Translations under genes and position numbers: made by a program
The notes under the pieces: generated by a model
Databases searched by the model: none
What the model was told of the DNA's origin: nothing
What the model saw: the letters and a program-made list of their open reading frames with translations, nothing else
DNA from: Treponema_C sp050937815
Lineage (GTDB): Bacteria > Spirochaetota > Spirochaetia > Treponematales > Treponemataceae
Length of the DNA: 64,000 bases
Reading direction: 5' to 3'
Assembly: GCF_050937815.1 (NCBI RefSeq)
Contig: NZ_JACDIJ010000001.1
Coordinates: 636,242-700,241 of the forward strand
Part shown: positions 9,069 to 17,681 of the stretch, in pieces
Numbering within the stretch: position 1 is the stretch's first letter
Layout of the letters: every line of letters starts with the position of its first letter

Positions 9069-9225
9069 AAAAACTCCTATAAAGTTTTTAGCAGAAACCG
9101 TCATAAACCGACGACATACAATATGGGCGCGACGCGTTCAAAATGTACATAATAAAAGATTTATTATTCTGCTTAATTTGCAAGTAGAACTATGTTGATT
9201 AAAAATCGAGATTTAACCGACAGTT

Positions 9226-9259
9226 CTTATAGTGTAATCACTATAAGTCTTGCAGTCAA
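9226..9259 (-). promoter_or_regulatory. Promoter of the flavoprotein gene with an overlapping 22-bp palindrome
   Basis: Minus-strand TTGACT (9254-9259), 17-bp spacer, TACACT (9231-9236). A perfect palindrome with arms CTTATAGTG (9226-9234) and CACTATAAG (9239-9247) around TAAT covers the -10 and part of the spacer. This is the usual geometry of a repressor operator. It leaves a leader of about 155 nt in which I see no known riboswitch. Confidence 0.65.
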
Positions 9260-9282
9260 GAGAAGTTTTGCGTTATAACAAT

Positions 9283-10194
9283 TTACAGGTCTTCCGTTTC
9301 TTCTGCGGGATTTTTTCTGTAAAGCCTATCTTTTACCACATAGCCTTTTTCATCGCAGGTTCCGTAATAATCAAAAAAACCTTTATCGATTGCAATAGGA
9401 AGCCATACCCTATAATCAACCGACATTTTTAAAAACGGCAGTCGTTTTACACTTGCCCAAAAGGGGCGGTTTAATTCGGTTTCCTTTATGCAGCCCGTAT
9501 ATTTGGATGTCACATATATATGGCAACGAAAATTTTTTCCGGGCATCGAAAAGTTTAAACGCCCCTGATAACTCGGCTGCTCAACCGATAATCCCGTTTC
9601 CGTATATACGCTTTTTTTACACACTTCAACGGCATTTTCCTGCTCTTGTAACAAAGATATAGGGCCGGAAACCTTTCCCGACCCCTTTTCTTTATATTTG
9701 CGCTCAACAAGCAAAACTTGATTTTTATTATTTAAAACAAAGCACAATACAAACGTTTTATCCGGCCGCCAATCGGTCCATAGATCGTCGAGTTTTTCAT
9801 CGACCTTTTCTTCCGGTTTTACAAGCAAGTCGGGATGATCCGAAAAAAAACAGTCGTCGCATGTATTTTCATCAACGGTTAAAATCTGTGTAATCGAAAG
9901 TTCTTTGCCGCATTTTCGGCATAAGCGGCTGAACGGCCACATCACAGCACGAAACACAAATACGAAAACGGCAAGTATTGCCAAGCCGACAAAAGAAAAA
10001 TACGGGTTATAATTTTTGTTTACAATCACGTATAAAAACAGCCAGTATAAAAACGCACAGGCAAACATTATCAGTACGGCTTTTCTTTTTTTGCGGCATA
10101 TACCGCCCTTTTTTAGCTGATTAAAATAAACAAGAGCAAAAGCGACAAATAAAAAAATATAATTATCGATTATAAAAGAAAGTATTTTTTCCAT
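9283..10194 (-). CDS. Membrane protein with zinc ribbon and degenerate Nudix domain
   Basis: Start taken at 10194 (MEKILSF); a longer frame would begin inside the upstream terminator hairpin. The 303-residue product has three hydrophobic segments (about 5-20, 35-55, 65-82), then a CXXC...CXXC cluster (CRKCG...CDDC, about 97-119) suggesting a zinc ribbon, then a Nudix-like fold. The Nudix box is eroded: a leading G and ETGL are present, but the REXXEE core reads CKKSVYTE, so the metal-binding glutamates are mostly missing. It is probably a sensor or scaffold rather than a hydrolase. No function assigned. Confidence 0.65.
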   Translation of the reverse strand: MEKILSFIIDNYIFLFVAFALVYFNQLKKGGICRKKRKAVLIMFACAFLYWLFLYVIVNKNYNPYFSFVGLAILAVFVFVFRAVMWPFSRLCRKCGKELSITQILTVDENTCDDCFFSDHPDLLVKPEEKVDEKLDDLWTDWRPDKTFVLCFVLNNKNQVLLVERKYKEKGSGKVSGPISLLQEQENAVEVCKKSVYTETGLSVEQPSYQGRLNFSMPGKNFRCHIYVTSKYTGCIKETELNRPFWASVKRLPFLKMSVDYRVWLPIAIDKGFFDYYGTCDEKGYVVKDRLYRKNPAEETEDL

Positions 10195-10218
10195 ATGTAT
10201 TTTTTTTATAAAAGCAAA

Positions 10219-10248
10219 GGGCTGCCGCAAAACCGCTTCGGGCAGCCC
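10219..10248 (-). terminator. Terminator after the larA-like gene
   Basis: Arms GGGCTGCC (10219-10226) and GGCAGCCC (10241-10248), just after the stop; a T-rich tract follows on the minus strand. Confidence 0.75.
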
Positions 10249-10258
10249 TCAAATACTG

Positions 10259-11530
10259 TTATTCAATAACCATTACCGAAACACCGTCGGGGATTGCGGT
10301 TACCGCAGCATCGGGATTTCCGCATATTTTTTCGGCAGTTTTCATAGCTTCGTCCAAACTATGGGCGGGAATCATATGTAAATCCCGTATCAGTTGGTCG
10401 TCGGCATCCGAAACATAGATAACTTGAGCACGCTGTAAAATACGGATAAATATTTGCGTTTGCCATTGGTCGGACTGCGTTTCATTTCTTCCGCGGCTCA
10501 TAAAAAGGTCGAGTGTTTTTTGAATATCCGGCTCATCCGCCATCTGATGATAAAAGCCTTCTCCGCCGTGCCCGTCATTCGACTTTGCAAGCATAATGAT
10601 AACGCCGCCTTTTTTAACCGTCGCTTCGGCGGCAGTCATTCCCTTAACGGCTTGATATATGTTTTGGTCAAGCGGGTAGCCGCCGTTTGTGGAAATAACG
10701 ATATCGGCGGGTTTGGCATCTACTTTACAAAGTGAAGAAAGAAAATCGCAACCGGCTTTATGCGCTTCTTTAAAATCGCCGGCGACCGCATAAATGGCTT
10801 CTTTTTTTTCATTAATGATAACATTAACGATAAATGCAAGTTTTGCATGAGCTGCCGCCCACATCATATCGTTATGAATCGGATTGTTTTCAAGAATACC
10901 GGTACGCGAATGCGAATCGGCAATAAATTCCGAACAGTGATTTGCAAGAACCGTTGTACGGCTTGCAATACCGGGAAGAACGCTTTTGCGGCCGCCTGAA
11001 AAACCTGCAAAAAAGTGCGGTTCGATAAAACCTTCTGCAACTAAAAGGTCTGCATCGATTGCAAGACGGTTTAATATACAATCGCCTCCGCTGGGAAGCG
11101 TACCGATATGCACCAAAGGCGACTTATCGCAATCATGTATGATAATTTTTTCGTTTTTACAAATTTCTTCGCCGAACTTACTAACCAATTCTTCTTTTGT
11201 GGTTTCTCTATGACATCCGGTTGAAATAAGAATCGTAATATCGGCATCGGGATTTCCTTTACGGATTTCCGCAAGCATATGCGGTACAATCGCTTTGCTC
11301 GGAACGGGGCGCGTATGGTCGCTGGCAATGAGAACTACTTTATTTTTACCTTTTGCAAGCTCCGAAAGCCTTTGAGTACCTATCGGGTTTTTCAAAGCTT
11401 CGACAACAAGTTCATCTTGTGTTTTATCCGTTTTATAATGATGAAGATTGGAAACAAGGATTCCTTTGATTCTTTCATCATTAATGTTGATTTTTAAAAA
11501 CTCTTTTCCGTAGGGAAATGATAATTCCAT
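10259..11530 (-). CDS. larA: LarA-family nickel-dependent 2-hydroxyacid racemase/epimerase
   Basis: The 423-residue length and sequence fit LarA (DUF2088 fold). The residues that define the enzyme are present at nearly the same positions as in the Lactobacillus protein: Arg74 (DHTRPVP), His107 (STGCHRE), His172 and Lys182 (EPHFFAGFSGGRKS; the Lys carries the nickel-pincer cofactor) and Lys296 (QAVKGM). It should therefore be catalytically competent if the cell makes the cofactor (LarB/C/E, not in this window). Family members epimerise lactate, malate, phenyllactate or aldonates such as gluconate. The gene upstream on the same strand encodes a KdgT-type sugar-acid permease, which favours a sugar-acid substrate over lactate; this is inference. 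Confidence 0.88.
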   Translation of the reverse strand: MELSFPYGKEFLKININDERIKGILVSNLHHYKTDKTQDELVVEALKNPIGTQRLSELAKGKNKVVLIASDHTRPVPSKAIVPHMLAEIRKGNPDADITILISTGCHRETTKEELVSKFGEEICKNEKIIIHDCDKSPLVHIGTLPSGGDCILNRLAIDADLLVAEGFIEPHFFAGFSGGRKSVLPGIASRTTVLANHCSEFIADSHSRTGILENNPIHNDMMWAAAHAKLAFIVNVIINEKKEAIYAVAGDFKEAHKAGCDFLSSLCKVDAKPADIVISTNGGYPLDQNIYQAVKGMTAAEATVKKGGVIIMLAKSNDGHGGEGFYHQMADEPDIQKTLDLFMSRGRNETQSDQWQTQIFIRILQRAQVIYVSDADDQLIRDLHMIPAHSLDEAMKTAEKICGNPDAAVTAIPDGVSVMVIE

Positions 11531-11620
11531 AATATCATCCTAAAAATTAAAATAAAATCCGTTGTTTTTGCGGCTTCTGCCGTTTTACCCCAAACACCGG
11601 CTTTAACTATGGTTACATAA

Positions 11621-11658
11621 AAAAGGGTGCCGCAAAAGCTTTACTGTCTTCGGGCACC
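11621..11658 (-). terminator. Terminator after the KdgT-like permease gene
   Basis: Arms GGTGCC (11626-11631) and GGCACC (11653-11658); the minus strand continues with C and six T. It lies between the permease and larA-like genes, so larA transcription depends on read-through or its own promoter. Confidence 0.7.
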
Positions 11659-11707
11659 GCTTTTTTACAGGAAATGCACTGATGTGTATAACCTTTACGG
11701 CTATGTC

Positions 11708-12727
11708 TTAAGCATGTGCCGTTTCTTCTTCCGAAGCAAGAGGCACATCGTAATTGATAAGACCCTTTTTCTCTTCATATTTATACAATGCGTTAACGAC
11801 AAAGGGCGTAACTATAGCCGTTACTATAACGGAGGCGGCACACTGAGCGGTTGCAGCAGCGGCATAAGGAGCCCATGTCGGATCGATAGCGGCTATAGCG
11901 GCGGGTGTCGCTACGGAATTTCCTGCCGAGGTACCGACTGCAGCACCGACGGCACAGCTTCTGCGGTTCTTTTTTCTAATCAACAATCTGTAAACGAAAT
12001 ATGATGTCAATCCCGTCCATACAACCGTAAGCAATCCGACGCCGATACCGGGCAAACCTGCCGTTACAAGGGTATTGAAATTCATACCCGCACCGAGCGG
12101 AAAGGCAAATAAAAAGATGGAAATAAGCATACCGGGCTTAAGGAAATCGCGCATTTTATCGTCAAGATTTCCGAGAATCATACCCACAATAATGGGGAAA
12201 ATGCATGCAAACAAAGCTTTTAAAGGAATGGTTGCAACACCGGCAAGCCCCATAAAGCACATTTCGTAAAAGGGTCCGTCATTCGAGGATATTACCGCAA
12301 TAGCACCCACATCCGTTTTATCGCCGTATTTTGTGGCAAGGGCAGTATATAAACCGCCGTTGGAGTTTGACATACAGCCGATAAGACCGAGCGGCGTCAT
12401 TCCCAAAAAAACCGCACCGGGGCCGCCGATTTTAGCTAAGATAACACCGAGCGATACGCCGAACAACACTTTGCTTGTGTTAAGCACTATTCCCTTATAA
12501 AGAGCTTGTCCGGCACTCTTAAATTGAATTTGCGCTCCCGAACACAAAAATAGTACGGCAATAAGAGCACTTGCACCGTTTTTAAAAAGGGCCGTAGTAA
12601 AGCTCCCGATCTTTAAAAACTCCGGAAACAATGTGTTTACAACGACACCGAGAATCAACGGGATAACCATCAAACCGCCGGGCACCTTGTTAATAGTGTC
12701 AAGAATCTTGACCTGACCGAGTTTCAT
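11708..12727 (-). CDS. 2-keto-3-deoxygluconate permease family transporter (KdgT-like)
   Basis: Start at 12727, where GGAGG lies 5 nt upstream (four residues shorter than the longest frame). The 339-residue hydrophobic protein matches KdgT along its length (VPGGLMVIPLILGVVVNTLFP at the start; MTPLGLIGCMSNSNGGLYTA; GTSAGNSVATPAAIAAIDP), a family of proton symporters for 2-keto-3-deoxygluconate and related sugar acids. It sits directly upstream of the LarA-family gene on the same strand, suggesting uptake and stereochemical conversion of one hexonate-type compound. Confidence 0.88.
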   Translation of the reverse strand: MKLGQVKILDTINKVPGGLMVIPLILGVVVNTLFPEFLKIGSFTTALFKNGASALIAVLFLCSGAQIQFKSAGQALYKGIVLNTSKVLFGVSLGVILAKIGGPGAVFLGMTPLGLIGCMSNSNGGLYTALATKYGDKTDVGAIAVISSNDGPFYEMCFMGLAGVATIPLKALFACIFPIIVGMILGNLDDKMRDFLKPGMLISIFLFAFPLGAGMNFNTLVTAGLPGIGVGLLTVVWTGLTSYFVYRLLIRKKNRRSCAVGAAVGTSAGNSVATPAAIAAIDPTWAPYAAAATAQCAASVIVTAIVTPFVVNALYKYEEKKGLINYDVPLASEEETAHA

Positions 12728-12773
12728 ACCTACCTCCATAATTGCGGGTCAGAAATACTTATTGTAAGAATAG

Positions 12774-12801
12774 ATTATATCATCATATATAAATCTGTCA
12801 A
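12774..12801 (-). promoter_or_regulatory. Promoter of the KdgT-like gene
   Basis: TTGACA (12796-12801), 16 bp, TATAAT (12774-12779) on the minus strand; leader about 40 nt. Confidence 0.7.
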
Positions 12802-12827
12802 GAAAAACATAATTTTTCTCCGACCGC

Positions 12828-12856
12828 TTGACTTTTTTAACGGGCTTTGTTATATT
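12828..12856 (+). promoter_or_regulatory. Promoter of the tRNA-Leu/tRNA-Gly pair
   Basis: TTGACT (12828-12833), 17 bp, TATATT (12851-12856), 40 bp before tRNA-Leu. Confidence 0.7.
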
Positions 12857-12896
12857 AATGAACGTTCGCAAGGTTGGGATTTCTGCTTGCTAAAGG

Positions 12897-12977
12897 GCGA
12901 GAGTGGTGAAATTGGCAGACACGCCGGATTTAGGTTCCGGTGCCCTAGGCATAAGGGTTCAAGTCCCTTCTCTCGCA
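12897..12977 (+). tRNA. tRNA-Leu (TAG)
   Basis: Acceptor arms GCGAGAG/CTCTCGC, discriminator A, a long variable arm typical of class II tRNA, anticodon TAG at 12931-12933 in TTTAGGT, T-loop GGTTCAAGT. No encoded CCA. Confidence 0.95.
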
Positions 12978-13014
12978 TAGTCGTTTTTGACCGTGCGAAA
13001 CGCTTGTTTTACTT

Positions 13015-13086
13015 GCGGGAATAGCTCAGTGGTAGAGCGCCACCTTGCCAAGGTGGATGTCGCGGGTCCGACTCCCGTTTCCCGCT
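13015..13086 (+). tRNA. tRNA-Gly (GCC)
   Basis: Acceptor arms GCGGGAA/TTCCCGC, discriminator T. Anticodon GCC at 13047-13049 flanked by CCACC/GGTGG. The T-loop reads GGTCCGACT (TCCGA rather than the usual TTCGA). No encoded CCA. Confidence 0.94.
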
Positions 13087-13088
13087 CG

Positions 13089-13130
13089 AAGCGAAAGGCG
13101 GTTCGGAGAAATCTGAATCGCTTTTTTTTT
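13089..13130 (+). terminator. Terminator of the tRNA-Leu/Gly unit
   Basis: Outer arms AAGCGA (13089-13094) and TCGCTT (13118-13123), an inner TTCGGA/TCTGAA helix, then a run of T. Confidence 0.75.
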
Positions 13131-13183
13131 ACCTCAGGGAACTTCTAAAACCTCAGTTTTTAAAGAGGCTCTTTATCTTATTG

Positions 13184-13212
13184 GGTTCCGGCAAAAGCCG
13201 GGCAAAGGAACC
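13184..13212 (+). promoter_or_regulatory. Hairpin that can mask the trigger factor ribosome site
   Basis: GGTTCC (13184-13189) is complementary to GGAACC (13207-13212), which contains the AAGGAA ribosome site of tig; between them CCGGC/GCCGG form a tight AAAA tetraloop hairpin. The two helices can stack and would occlude initiation. Confidence 0.4.
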
Positions 13213-13215
13213 GTT

Positions 13216-14580
13216 GTGAATACTACAAAAAAAATCGAAAAACTTGAAAACTCGTCGGTAAAACTGACCGTAACAATTCCTCAAAAAGAAGTACAGGAAA
13301 ACTACACGCAAATTATCAATAAATATGCAAAGACAATTCAGATTCCGGGCTTCCGCAAAGGAAAAGCCCCCGTATCGGTTTTGGAACGCAAATTCGGCGA
13401 AGCCCTTAAAGCGGATGCCGCCGCCGACATAATCGAAAAAGCGTTGGAAGAAATTTTCGACGATATCGACAAAAACGACAAACCCAATCGCCCCCTGCCC
13501 TACGCTCAGCCGAAAATGGATGAAGTTCCGAAATTGGACACGGCAAGCGATTTGGTATTTTCCGTTACCTACGACATTATGCCCGAAGTAAAGGTATCCC
13601 ATATCGACAGCGTTACAATAAAAGAGCCGCAGGTAAAAATCGGAGAGGCGGAATTGAACGAAGAACTTGAAGCAATCCGCGAGCGCAATGCGATGGTTAT
13701 CGACAAAAAAGACGGCGACGCAGCAGCAAAAGACGATATTGCGACGGTTGATTATTGGGAATGCGACGGCGACGGTAAAATGCTTGATAACACAAAACGC
13801 GAAGATTTTGTCTTTACAATCGGAAGCGGCCAAAATATCTACAAATTCGACGACGATATAATCGGCATGAAAAAGGGCGATACCAAAACCCTGACCAAAT
13901 CATGGGACAAGGATTTTGAAGACACAGAGCTTGCCGGTAAAACAAAAAAAATCGGTGTAACGCTTAAAGCCCTTAAACTGCGAAACCTCCCCGATTTGGA
14001 CGACGAATTGGCGCAGGACGTAAACGAAAAATACAAAACCCTTGCGGATATGAAAGCCGATATAACAAAAAATCTTGAAACGGCCCTCGAAAACCGCCTG
14101 CGCGAAATTAAAGCAAATTCCCTGCTCGAACAATTGGTTGAAAAAAATCCGATTACCCTTCCCAAGTCCATGCTCGATGCGGAAATCGAAGCGCGCTGGC
14201 ATATGATGGCTCAGCGTTTTCAAACAAGCCCCGAACAGCTTGAAAAGCTTGTTGCGGCTTCAGGGCAGACCAAGGAAGAAATGCTTAAACAGTGGGCCGG
14301 CGATTCGGAAAAAATGCTTAAAAGCCGCTTGATTGTCGAAAGTCTTTTAAAGGAACGCAATATCACGGTTACCCCCGAAGATCTTGAAGCCGAATACGAA
14401 AAAATAGCCGGCGGAGCGAATATTTCCGTTGAAGAAGTAAAAAAACACTATGCGGATGCGTCGAAAAAAGAGTATCTTATAGATGATATGAAAGAACAAA
14501 AACTGTATGCGCAATTATTTGCCGAGGTAAAAATCACCAAAGGTGAAAAAACGGCGTTTGCGGATTTGTTCAAAAAATAA
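13216..14580 (+). CDS. tig: Trigger factor
   Basis: Starts with GTG, with AAGGA 7 nt upstream. The 454-residue protein has the usual three parts: an N-terminal ribosome-binding domain with the signature FRKGKAP (about 47-53, docking on L23), an FKBP-like prolyl isomerase domain (about 160-245) and a long helical C-terminal chaperone region. It receives nascent chains at the ribosome exit. clpP follows 20 bp downstream and clpX overlaps it, the common tig-clpP-clpX order, so the three are probably co-transcribed. Confidence 0.96.
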   Translation: MNTTKKIEKLENSSVKLTVTIPQKEVQENYTQIINKYAKTIQIPGFRKGKAPVSVLERKFGEALKADAAADIIEKALEEIFDDIDKNDKPNRPLPYAQPKMDEVPKLDTASDLVFSVTYDIMPEVKVSHIDSVTIKEPQVKIGEAELNEELEAIRERNAMVIDKKDGDAAAKDDIATVDYWECDGDGKMLDNTKREDFVFTIGSGQNIYKFDDDIIGMKKGDTKTLTKSWDKDFEDTELAGKTKKIGVTLKALKLRNLPDLDDELAQDVNEKYKTLADMKADITKNLETALENRLREIKANSLLEQLVEKNPITLPKSMLDAEIEARWHMMAQRFQTSPEQLEKLVAASGQTKEEMLKQWAGDSEKMLKSRLIVESLLKERNITVTPEDLEAEYEKIAGGANISVEEVKKHYADASKKEYLIDDMKEQKLYAQLFAEVKITKGEKTAFADLFKK

Positions 14581-14600
14581 TTTCCTACTAAGGACTCGAT

Positions 14601-15212
14601 ATGAACGAAAAAATGAGCGGTTTTCTTCCTCACGTTATTGAACGAACGGGCAACAGCGAACATTGGTATGATATTTATTCCCGTCTTTTAAAAGACCGTA
14701 TTATTTTTGTTGACGGCGAAATTACCGATTTGACGGCCGACCTTGTGGTCGCCCAAATTCTCTTTTTGGAATCGGAAAACCCGGACAAAGATATCAGTAT
14801 GTATATAAACAGTCCCGGAGGCTCGGTAACCGCGGGCCTTGCCGTCTATGATACTATGCAGTACGTTAAAAGCGATATTCAAACCATTTGCTTAGGACAA
14901 GCGGCAAGCATGGGAGCTATCTTATTGGCAGGCGGAACAAAGGGCAAGCGTTTTGCCCTTCCCTCATCGCGGATTATGATTCATCAGCCCTGGGGAGGCG
15001 CGCAGGGACAAGCTTCGGATATAGCAATTCAAGCAAAAGAAATCGTGCGTTTAAAAAAACTGAGTATCGATTATTTCGCCTTTCACACGGGTAAAAAAGC
15101 CGATAAGGTTGCCGAAGATATGGAACGCGATTTTTATATGAGCGCTCAGGAAGCCCTCGATTACGGTATTATCGACAGTGTTATGGCGGCAAGGAGAAAA
15201 AATAATGGCTAA
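14601..15212 (+). CDS. clpP: ATP-dependent Clp protease proteolytic subunit
   Basis: 203 residues, standard ClpP length. Catalytic Ser103 lies in QAASMGA and His128 in IMIHQPWGG, the aspartate in the C-terminal third. The oxyanion loop INSPGGSV is intact. It forms the tetradecameric degradation chamber fed by ClpX encoded immediately downstream. Its last 8 nt overlap the clpX start. Confidence 0.97.
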   Translation: MNEKMSGFLPHVIERTGNSEHWYDIYSRLLKDRIIFVDGEITDLTADLVVAQILFLESENPDKDISMYINSPGGSVTAGLAVYDTMQYVKSDIQTICLGQAASMGAILLAGGTKGKRFALPSSRIMIHQPWGGAQGQASDIAIQAKEIVRLKKLSIDYFAFHTGKKADKVAEDMERDFYMSAQEALDYGIIDSVMAARRKNNG

Positions 15213-16464
15213 GTTCAAAAACGGTTTTTCTCAATCATGTTCTTTTTGCGGAAAGCCGGCAGCGGCAACACGGCGGTTAATAGCCGGACCGAACGATATT
15301 TTTATCTGCGATCAGTGTATTGCGGTATGTCAAACGGTTCTCGATGAGGAAAAAACAACCCCGCAGCCGATTCAATTAAGTGAAGTTCCCACGCCGAAAG
15401 AATTTAAAGAGTATTTGGATCAGTATGTAGTCGGCCAGGATTATGCAAAAAAAGCTTTATCGGTTGCCGTTTATAACCACTATAAAAGAATGTCGCTGCC
15501 TACACGAACCGACCGTTCAAACGACGATATACAAATCGAAAAATCCAATATTTTGCTTATGGGGCCGACCGGTTCGGGAAAAACCCTTTTGGCAAAAACA
15601 TTGGCGCAAAAGCTTAAAGTTCCTTTTGCGATTGCGGACGCAACAACTTTAACCGAGGCCGGCTATGTCGGCGAAGACGTTGAAAACGTCCTTTTAAAGC
15701 TTATAAATGCGGCAAACGGCAATATTGCGGCCGCCGAACGCGGTATTATCTTTATCGACGAAATCGATAAAATATCGCGCCGCTCGGAAAACGTTTCGAT
15801 TACGCGCGACGTGTCGGGCGAAGGCGTACAGCAAGCTTTGTTAAAAATTATCGAAGGCACCCGGGCAAGCGTTCCGCCGCAAGGGGGCCGCAAGCACCCG
15901 AACCAGGAGCTTATCGATATAGATACGACAAATATACTTTTTATTTGCGGCGGCGCCTTTGTCGGGCTTGAAAAAATCGTTGAAGCGCGCATACACCAGC
16001 ATACGATGGGCTTCGGGGCCGACGTCGATGCTTTTTCCGACGAACAGCGCTGTGAACTTTTAAATCAAACCAATCCCGACGATTTGGTAAAATTCGGTCT
16101 TATTCCGGAATTAATCGGAAGATTTCCCGTCAATGTCGCTCTTAAAGAGCTGACCCGTGAAGATTTGGTACGAATTTTAACAGAGCCGCGCAACGCAATA
16201 ACAAAGCAGTTTCAAGCTTCTTTTGCGCTGGACAATGTAGAACTTGAATTTACCTCAGAGGCTATTAATGCGATAGCCGATCTTGCATGCAGTCAAAAAA
16301 CCGGCGCACGAGGGCTTCGTTCAATCGTAGAAAAACTGCTTTTGGACAGTATGTATGAAGCTCCTTCTATAAGCGGCGCAAAAAAACTGCTTATTACACA
16401 GGATATGGTGCATAAAAAACATAATCCGGCTATCAGCCTTATCGGCGAACAAAAAACCGCATAG
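15205..16464 (+). CDS. clpX: ATP-dependent Clp protease ATP-binding subunit ClpX
   Basis: Start at 15205 (MAKFKNGF), preceded by AAGGAG inside the clpP end. 419 residues: an N-terminal C4 zinc domain (CSFCGKP...CDQC), the AAA+ module with Walker A GPTGSGKT and Walker B IIFIDEIDK, sensor 2 (GARGLRS), and the ClpP-docking loop reading MGF where many homologues have IGF. It unfolds tagged substrates and threads them into ClpP. Confidence 0.96.
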   Translation: MAKFKNGFSQSCSFCGKPAAATRRLIAGPNDIFICDQCIAVCQTVLDEEKTTPQPIQLSEVPTPKEFKEYLDQYVVGQDYAKKALSVAVYNHYKRMSLPTRTDRSNDDIQIEKSNILLMGPTGSGKTLLAKTLAQKLKVPFAIADATTLTEAGYVGEDVENVLLKLINAANGNIAAAERGIIFIDEIDKISRRSENVSITRDVSGEGVQQALLKIIEGTRASVPPQGGRKHPNQELIDIDTTNILFICGGAFVGLEKIVEARIHQHTMGFGADVDAFSDEQRCELLNQTNPDDLVKFGLIPELIGRFPVNVALKELTREDLVRILTEPRNAITKQFQASFALDNVELEFTSEAINAIADLACSQKTGARGLRSIVEKLLLDSMYEAPSISGAKKLLITQDMVHKKHNPAISLIGEQKTA

Positions 16465-16492
16465 TTAACCGGTGAAAAACTAAACGATTTTT

Positions 16493-16521
16493 AAAACAGT
16501 TCCGCCATATGCGGCCGTTTT
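16493..16521. terminator. Bidirectional terminator between clpX and the glycosyltransferase gene
   Basis: Outer AAAAC (16493-16497) and GTTTT (16517-16521) enclose CCGC/GCGG; T-rich in both directions between convergent genes. Confidence 0.6.
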
Positions 16522-17635
16522 AGCGCAGAGATTGTAAAAGCTCTATTGTTTTTTCGGCCGTTTTTTCCCATGAAAAACGCTTAACCCATTCAAGGCCGTT
16601 TTTTATAAGCCGCTCGCGTAATTTCGTATCGGTAAGCACCGCTTCTATTGCCGAAGCGCAGTCTTCAATATCGTCCGGATTAAAATACAGGGCGCAGTCG
16701 CCGGCAATTTCAGGCAGCGAACCGGCTTTGGCACAGGCAACAGGGACACCCGAAGCCATAGCTTCTATCAGCGGCAAGCCTACCCCTTCCCCGACCGAAG
16801 GGAAAATACACGCTTCCGAACCCGAATAGAGTTCGGGAAAATCCTTGTGCGGAAAATAACCGGTTATAAAAATATCACAGGCAAACTCGGAAGCGGCCGC
16901 TTCACGATGAATGCTTTCGGCATAGGGGTCTTCGCTTCCGGCTAAAACCAAGCGGTGCGGAAAGCCGGTTTTTTTCTTAAAAAGCGAAAAAGCGCGGATC
17001 AATTCAATATGTTTTTTTTCCGGTTTTGACAACCGCGATGCGTAAATAATGTAGGGTTTTTTAATCGCAAAGGGCTGAATGTTTACCATGTCCGAATCTA
17101 TAAGGGGACGCTGATAAAACATACTGTGATCTATACCGTCATAAATAACTTCTATTTTTTCAGGCCGTATATTTATAGCGGCAAGATCTTTTCGTATGTA
17201 TTGGCTGACGGCAATAATTTTTGAAGCCGAACGCAAAGAATAGCCGAGCAATTTTAAAGCCAATGTATCGTTTGAAGATTTGAACGTTTCCGAAAGTATA
17301 TCGTGAATAACAACAACCGACGGCAGTTTAGGCATCCAATGTATTATTTTCGATCCGGCAGGAAAAAGCACGGCATCGTATTTTTTTTTCGCGGCAAACC
17401 GCTTCAAATAAAATATGTGCCACAATCTTTCGGCCATTAAACTGTCGGGAATTTGTATTCCGCTGTACGAACAACGCCCGTCGCCCGGATCAAAGGTATA
17501 GCGGTCGATTTCCGGCCCGAATAAATCATAGGTACAGTTTTTATCCAAAGGCAGATTTTTAACCAACGAAAGTACATATGAACCTGCCCCCGATCGACCG
17601 TGATCGCAGCCGAATACGTCTATTCCTATATTCAT
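16520..17635 (-). CDS. GT4-family glycosyltransferase
   Basis: 371 residues of GT-B fold. The N-terminal acceptor domain begins MNIGIDVFG with a glycine-rich GRSGAGSYV loop; the C-terminal nucleotide-sugar domain has YASRLSKPEKKH, a GYFPHKDFPELYSGSEACIF segment and the EX7E-type motif EGVGLPLIEAMASGVPV. Such retaining enzymes build surface or membrane glycans; donor and acceptor are unknown. There is no Shine-Dalgarno site: TATAAT ends 6 nt before the ATG, so the mRNA is probably leaderless. It is divergent from the helicase gene with 46 bp between start codons. Confidence 0.85.
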   Translation of the reverse strand: MNIGIDVFGCDHGRSGAGSYVLSLVKNLPLDKNCTYDLFGPEIDRYTFDPGDGRCSYSGIQIPDSLMAERLWHIFYLKRFAAKKKYDAVLFPAGSKIIHWMPKLPSVVVIHDILSETFKSSNDTLALKLLGYSLRSASKIIAVSQYIRKDLAAINIRPEKIEVIYDGIDHSMFYQRPLIDSDMVNIQPFAIKKPYIIYASRLSKPEKKHIELIRAFSLFKKKTGFPHRLVLAGSEDPYAESIHREAAASEFACDIFITGYFPHKDFPELYSGSEACIFPSVGEGVGLPLIEAMASGVPVACAKAGSLPEIAGDCALYFNPDDIEDCASAIEAVLTDTKLRERLIKNGLEWVKRFSWEKTAEKTIELLQSLR

Positions 17636-17641
17636 CGTTAT

Positions 17642-17674
17642 ATTATAGCATAGATTCGGTATGTGTGCTATACT
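17642..17674. promoter_or_regulatory. Divergent promoter pair with -10 boxes abutting both start codons
   Basis: Minus: TGC-TATAAT (17642-17650) with a 6-nt gap to the ATG at 17635. Plus: TGC-TATACT (17666-17674) with a 7-nt gap to the ATG at 17682. Both are extended -10 elements and neither gene has a ribosome site, so both transcripts are predicted to start at the A of the ATG or within 1 nt of it. Confidence 0.6.
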
Positions 17675-17681
17675 TTTTTTT

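Noticed and set aside
13153..14223. Long ORFs antisense to tig
   Set aside because: Composition and Phe-rich translation are typical shadows of the tig reading frame; no ribosome sites.
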